Made by a program: the position numbers and the translations under genes. This document shows, piece by piece, positions 61,240-64,000 of a DNA stretch of 64,000 nucleotides (position 1 is its first letter; every line of letters begins with the position of its first letter). This DNA comes from Macrotrachela quadricornifera. Taxonomy: Eukaryota; Rotifera; Eurotatoria; Philodinida; Philodinidae. The DNA lies in NCBI GenBank assembly GCA_022393335.1, contig JAJEKB010021314.1, positions 394,260 through 458,259 of the forward strand, read 5' to 3'. The notes below the pieces were generated by a model, which made no database searches, was not told the origin of the DNA, and saw only the letters and a program-made list of their open reading frames with translations.

Positions 61240-63093
61240 ATGGTAAGTGTGTCTTCTGATTCTATGTTTATCCTCTTAAATCTGCTTAGGATAGCGATGA
61301 TGAAGAAAGTGATGTTGAATTTTTTTACGACGATAATAAGTTCATTAGTTGTAGTCCTTGTAAGTTGTTTTTTAAATTTTTTTAAAAAAGAAAATAATTG
61401 ATTTATTAATATGTTGATCATATAAAAGTTCCTGATGAATGCCAAAACGAAATTATTGGCATTGAATCTTTTTATAAATGTTTTGAAAAACGTTATGATG
61501 CTTGTCCAGCATTTTTCATGGGTTCTCTTCGAGATGCATGTAAAGCAGCTTTCTCGTCTGATGTGATTAAAGAAGTTAGTTTATATCTCTAGTCCATGAT
61601 TATCTAGAATACAGTAATGTAACTATCTTATTTTAGCATCGCCCAGTTCTCGTCTATATACATCACGATAGCAGCATGTTTAGTAATGTATTTTGTTATA
61701 ATATATTCTGTTCAACGACGATTATAGAATATTTGCTTGAGAATTATATTGTATGGCCATGGGATGTCACTTTCGAATCAAATAGAAATACGTAAGTAAA
61801 TTATAATACAATATTTGAATTCGTTAGAAAGAGCATTTTTTCGATTAATTTTAATTATCTTTCGAAATGATCTATGAAAGCTTTGTTTTGTTTTTTTAAA
61901 TTAGATTAAGAAAATTTTGGACAGAAATTTTTCCAACTGAACTTTTCGATAATTTTTGTGCCGAACAATGTCCAATGTTGATTGGAATTATGCGATTTTG
62001 TGTAGAAGAAGAACATAATGGTTCAATAAAATCTGAATATCAATTCAAACCACTACTTAAAGGTGATATTTTAACACGTACTCAAGGAAGATTTAGTCGT
62101 GAAACAGTATTAAATGAGTTGGATATATTCAAAGAAGAATGTGATAGTAATGAACAAAGTCTGGTAAATATTTTCATTATATAAATTAAAAGAATTATGA
62201 AAAATTCATATATTTTTTAATTGAATTTATTTCAGTCGTTCGATTTTATTACCAAAACTGGTCTCTGTTGGGAAATTATTCTTGAAATAATTAAATATCT
62301 TTCATTAAATGATGCGATCACAGTATTTTCTGGTAATATTCTTCCTTTATTACATAAATATAATGCAAAAGTACATGTAACTGAACCTTCGGATTCATTT
62401 ATCAAAATGGTTTGTCGAAAACTTAAACTTGAACAGATTGTATCCTTACAACTCAATATAGTCCAACTTTGGTTTCAAACAGAGTTATGTTCTTTAGCTA
62501 TCTTAACTGGAATTAAGACACTCGTTCTTTTAAATATTGAATCTTCGACACAAATTAAAGAATATATAGTGTATTATCCAAATTTGAATTATCTTTCCCT
62601 TTGGTATCAGAATGATATTTACTTTATTATATTGAGTGACATTTTACAAAAACTTTGCACATCACTAAAACGATTGGAAATTCATTGTACAGGAATTTCT
62701 TGCATTCACAATAATATAAATCAATTTTATCAAAATTTCATGCAAAACTTTACAATTAAATATTTTCAATGTGATATGGGACGTTTGCCTTTACATTTGG
62801 TATGTTTTCAACAACAAAAATCATGTTTTTTAATGACAATTATTGATTTTATTAAAAAAATGATAAATATTCGACATGTTCATCTCATCATCAATAAATA
62901 TGATATTGACAAATTGTTGGATGCAAGCGAATGGAAAAATCTAGTAGTTGCATGTTATCGATTGAAGAAAATAACATTGCAGGTATTAGGAACTATGTTA
63001 GAAAACAAATCATTATCAAAGAGTATAATGGAAATTCAAAATGAATTATGTAAAGAACGACCAACAATCAAATTTCAAATTATATTCATGTGA
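61240..63093 (+). CDS. FAF1-type UAS domain fused to an F-box-like protein (6 exons)
   Basis: Exons are 61240-61242 (ATG only), 61290-61359, 61429-61574, 61637-61791, 61905-62163 and 62236-63093. All junctions are GT...AG and keep the frame, giving 496 residues. After an acidic N-terminus (MDSDDEESDVEFFYDD), residues about 40-210 match the UAS domain of FAF1: FEKRYDACPAFFMGSLRDA, RPVLVYIHHDSSMFSNVFC and NYIVWPWDVTFESNRN. FAF1's ubiquitin-binding N-terminus and UBX C-terminus are absent. Instead the last exon, lacking its own early ATG, encodes an F-box-like start (GLCWEIILEIIKYLSLNDAI) and leucine-rich segments (IKTLVLLNIESST, NLNYLSLWYQND). It may connect a UAS-bound partner to a ubiquitin ligase (inference). 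AATAAA at 63117. Confidence 0.75.
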
Positions 63094-63116
63094 TTTATTC
63101 TTTATTTCATTGTTTT

Positions 63117-63122
63117 AATAAA
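63117..63122 (+). promoter_or_regulatory. Polyadenylation signal of the UAS/F-box gene
   Basis: AATAAA 24 bases after the TGA stop at 63091-63093, a normal position for a compact 3' untranslated region. Confidence 0.55.
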
Positions 63123-64000
63123 CGAACGTTGTTTGTAACACTTCTGCTTTGTTAAAAGTATAATCATATACAAAATTAAATCTTATTGATCAGGATAAAT
63201 CGATCCAAAGTTTAAAAAGATGCATCTAATGATTATTATTTTCAATCAAATCTGCACTCTTTATCCATTGATCTCTATCCTGAATATTATTACAGTTATT
63301 CAGTTATCTGAGAAAATCCTAAGGATTGTCTCTATGAAGAATAAGGAATTGATGTATATTCTATAGTGAAATTTAACCTTTTCAATACCCATGTTTTCTT
63401 GCGTTCAGCTATCACAATCATATGTGTTCGAATATCTGGATTTATTGTTCACAGCAATACGAATTGATTTTCCTTTGAACATATCATATGATGTTCGTTA
63501 TCTAAGAAGGTGACAGAACGCAAAATATTTCTTTTCATTCTATATCTCATCTACGAGATGTGATGCGGTAACAATAGGACTAATGTTGAAATTATAAGAC
63601 GAATATTTTTAAATAAAATAAACAAAACGTAAATCAAAAAACCATTTGAAAATAGGTCCAGATGATAAGGAATGCGAAAAACATAATATATTTGATTGGT
63701 ATTTGAAAAGCATGAAATTATTCTACTGATTGATAGTCAATCAAGTCACCTAATTGTATCTGATACCTCTCAACTTTCATAAATCTCTGTCAATCTTGGT
63801 GTATTAAATGAATAGGAACAGTAAAGAATGGATTAAAATCTTTGCTATGATCCTGCTAATCATTTGTTTTCTTCAAATTGATTAACATTTGGAATAGTTA
63901 TATACATTGGAAATATAGAAACAAACCGTTGATAAAGATACTCAATCAATTTTGATTAGCTAAGAATACATTACTATGTTCTTTTATTCGATATTTATCA
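63123..64000. other. Gene-free right edge
   Basis: AT-rich sequence without a convincing frame, repeat or RNA gene up to the end of the window. Confidence 0.4.

Overview
The window is strongly AT-rich eukaryotic DNA with short introns (about 45-70 nt, GT...AG), many decayed transposons and one 920-base assembly gap. It looks like a bdelloid rotifer. The mix of families supports this: an EGF-plus-7TM receptor, an ankyrin-plus-ADP-ribosyltransferase protein, F-box/leucine-rich genes, and small secreted and membrane orphans. This is inference from gene style; I could not run a search, and I do not assign a genus.

Layout. 1-2 kb: 3' part of an EGF/7TM receptor (+). 6.1-8.3 kb: a three-exon secreted orphan (-). 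9.1-11.8 kb: a dead Tc1/mariner-type transposase and a 1-kb hAT-like element. 12.5-16.4 kb: two paralogous secreted 10-cysteine proteins (-). 17.6-19.6 kb: a seven-exon membrane protein with a Thr-rich stalk and a C-terminal D8C (uromodulin-type) domain (-). 21.1 kb: a secreted putative metalloprotease cut by the gap. 22.5-27 kb: AT and GC-rich repeats, a TNP2/CACTA relic (-) and a TA-flanked MITE. 27.7-29.9 kb: a lipocalin with one nonsense codon, then an mRNA capping enzyme pseudogene. 30.4-33.5 kb: a pair of inverted repeat arms around exon-like fragments. 33.7-35.0 kb: an intact ankyrin-ADP-ribosyltransferase gene (-). 35.4-41.8 kb: a run of non-autonomous DNA elements (a piggyBac-like TTAA element, foldbacks, one with 9-bp minisatellite arms) plus a MULE/FLYWCH relic. 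42.3-48.1 kb: a graveyard holding pieces of an ERp57-like protein disulfide isomerase, an F-box gene hit by mariner, a CPAP/TCP10 centriole protein and leucine-rich repeats. 48.7-50.6 kb: an intact two-exon F-box/LRR gene (-). 52.2-57.2 kb: a full-length but multiply stopped non-LTR retrotransposon. 57.2-60.7 kb: an orphan gene split by a hAT-like element, and a second related element. 61.2-63.1 kb: a six-exon gene joining a FAF1-type UAS domain in frame to an F-box-like C-terminus.

How the parts relate. There is no operon or obvious pathway. The intact genes are surface or secreted proteins, ubiquitin-type adaptors and one ADP-ribosyltransferase. The relics are duplicates of core cellular genes that still carry introns, which fits slow decay of redundant copies in a degenerate-tetraploid genome together with heavy DNA-transposon traffic. 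The most novel items are the UAS/F-box fusion, the Thr-stalk built from symmetric micro-exons, the Foldback-like element with minisatellite arms, and the hAT insertion whose removal would rejoin an open frame.
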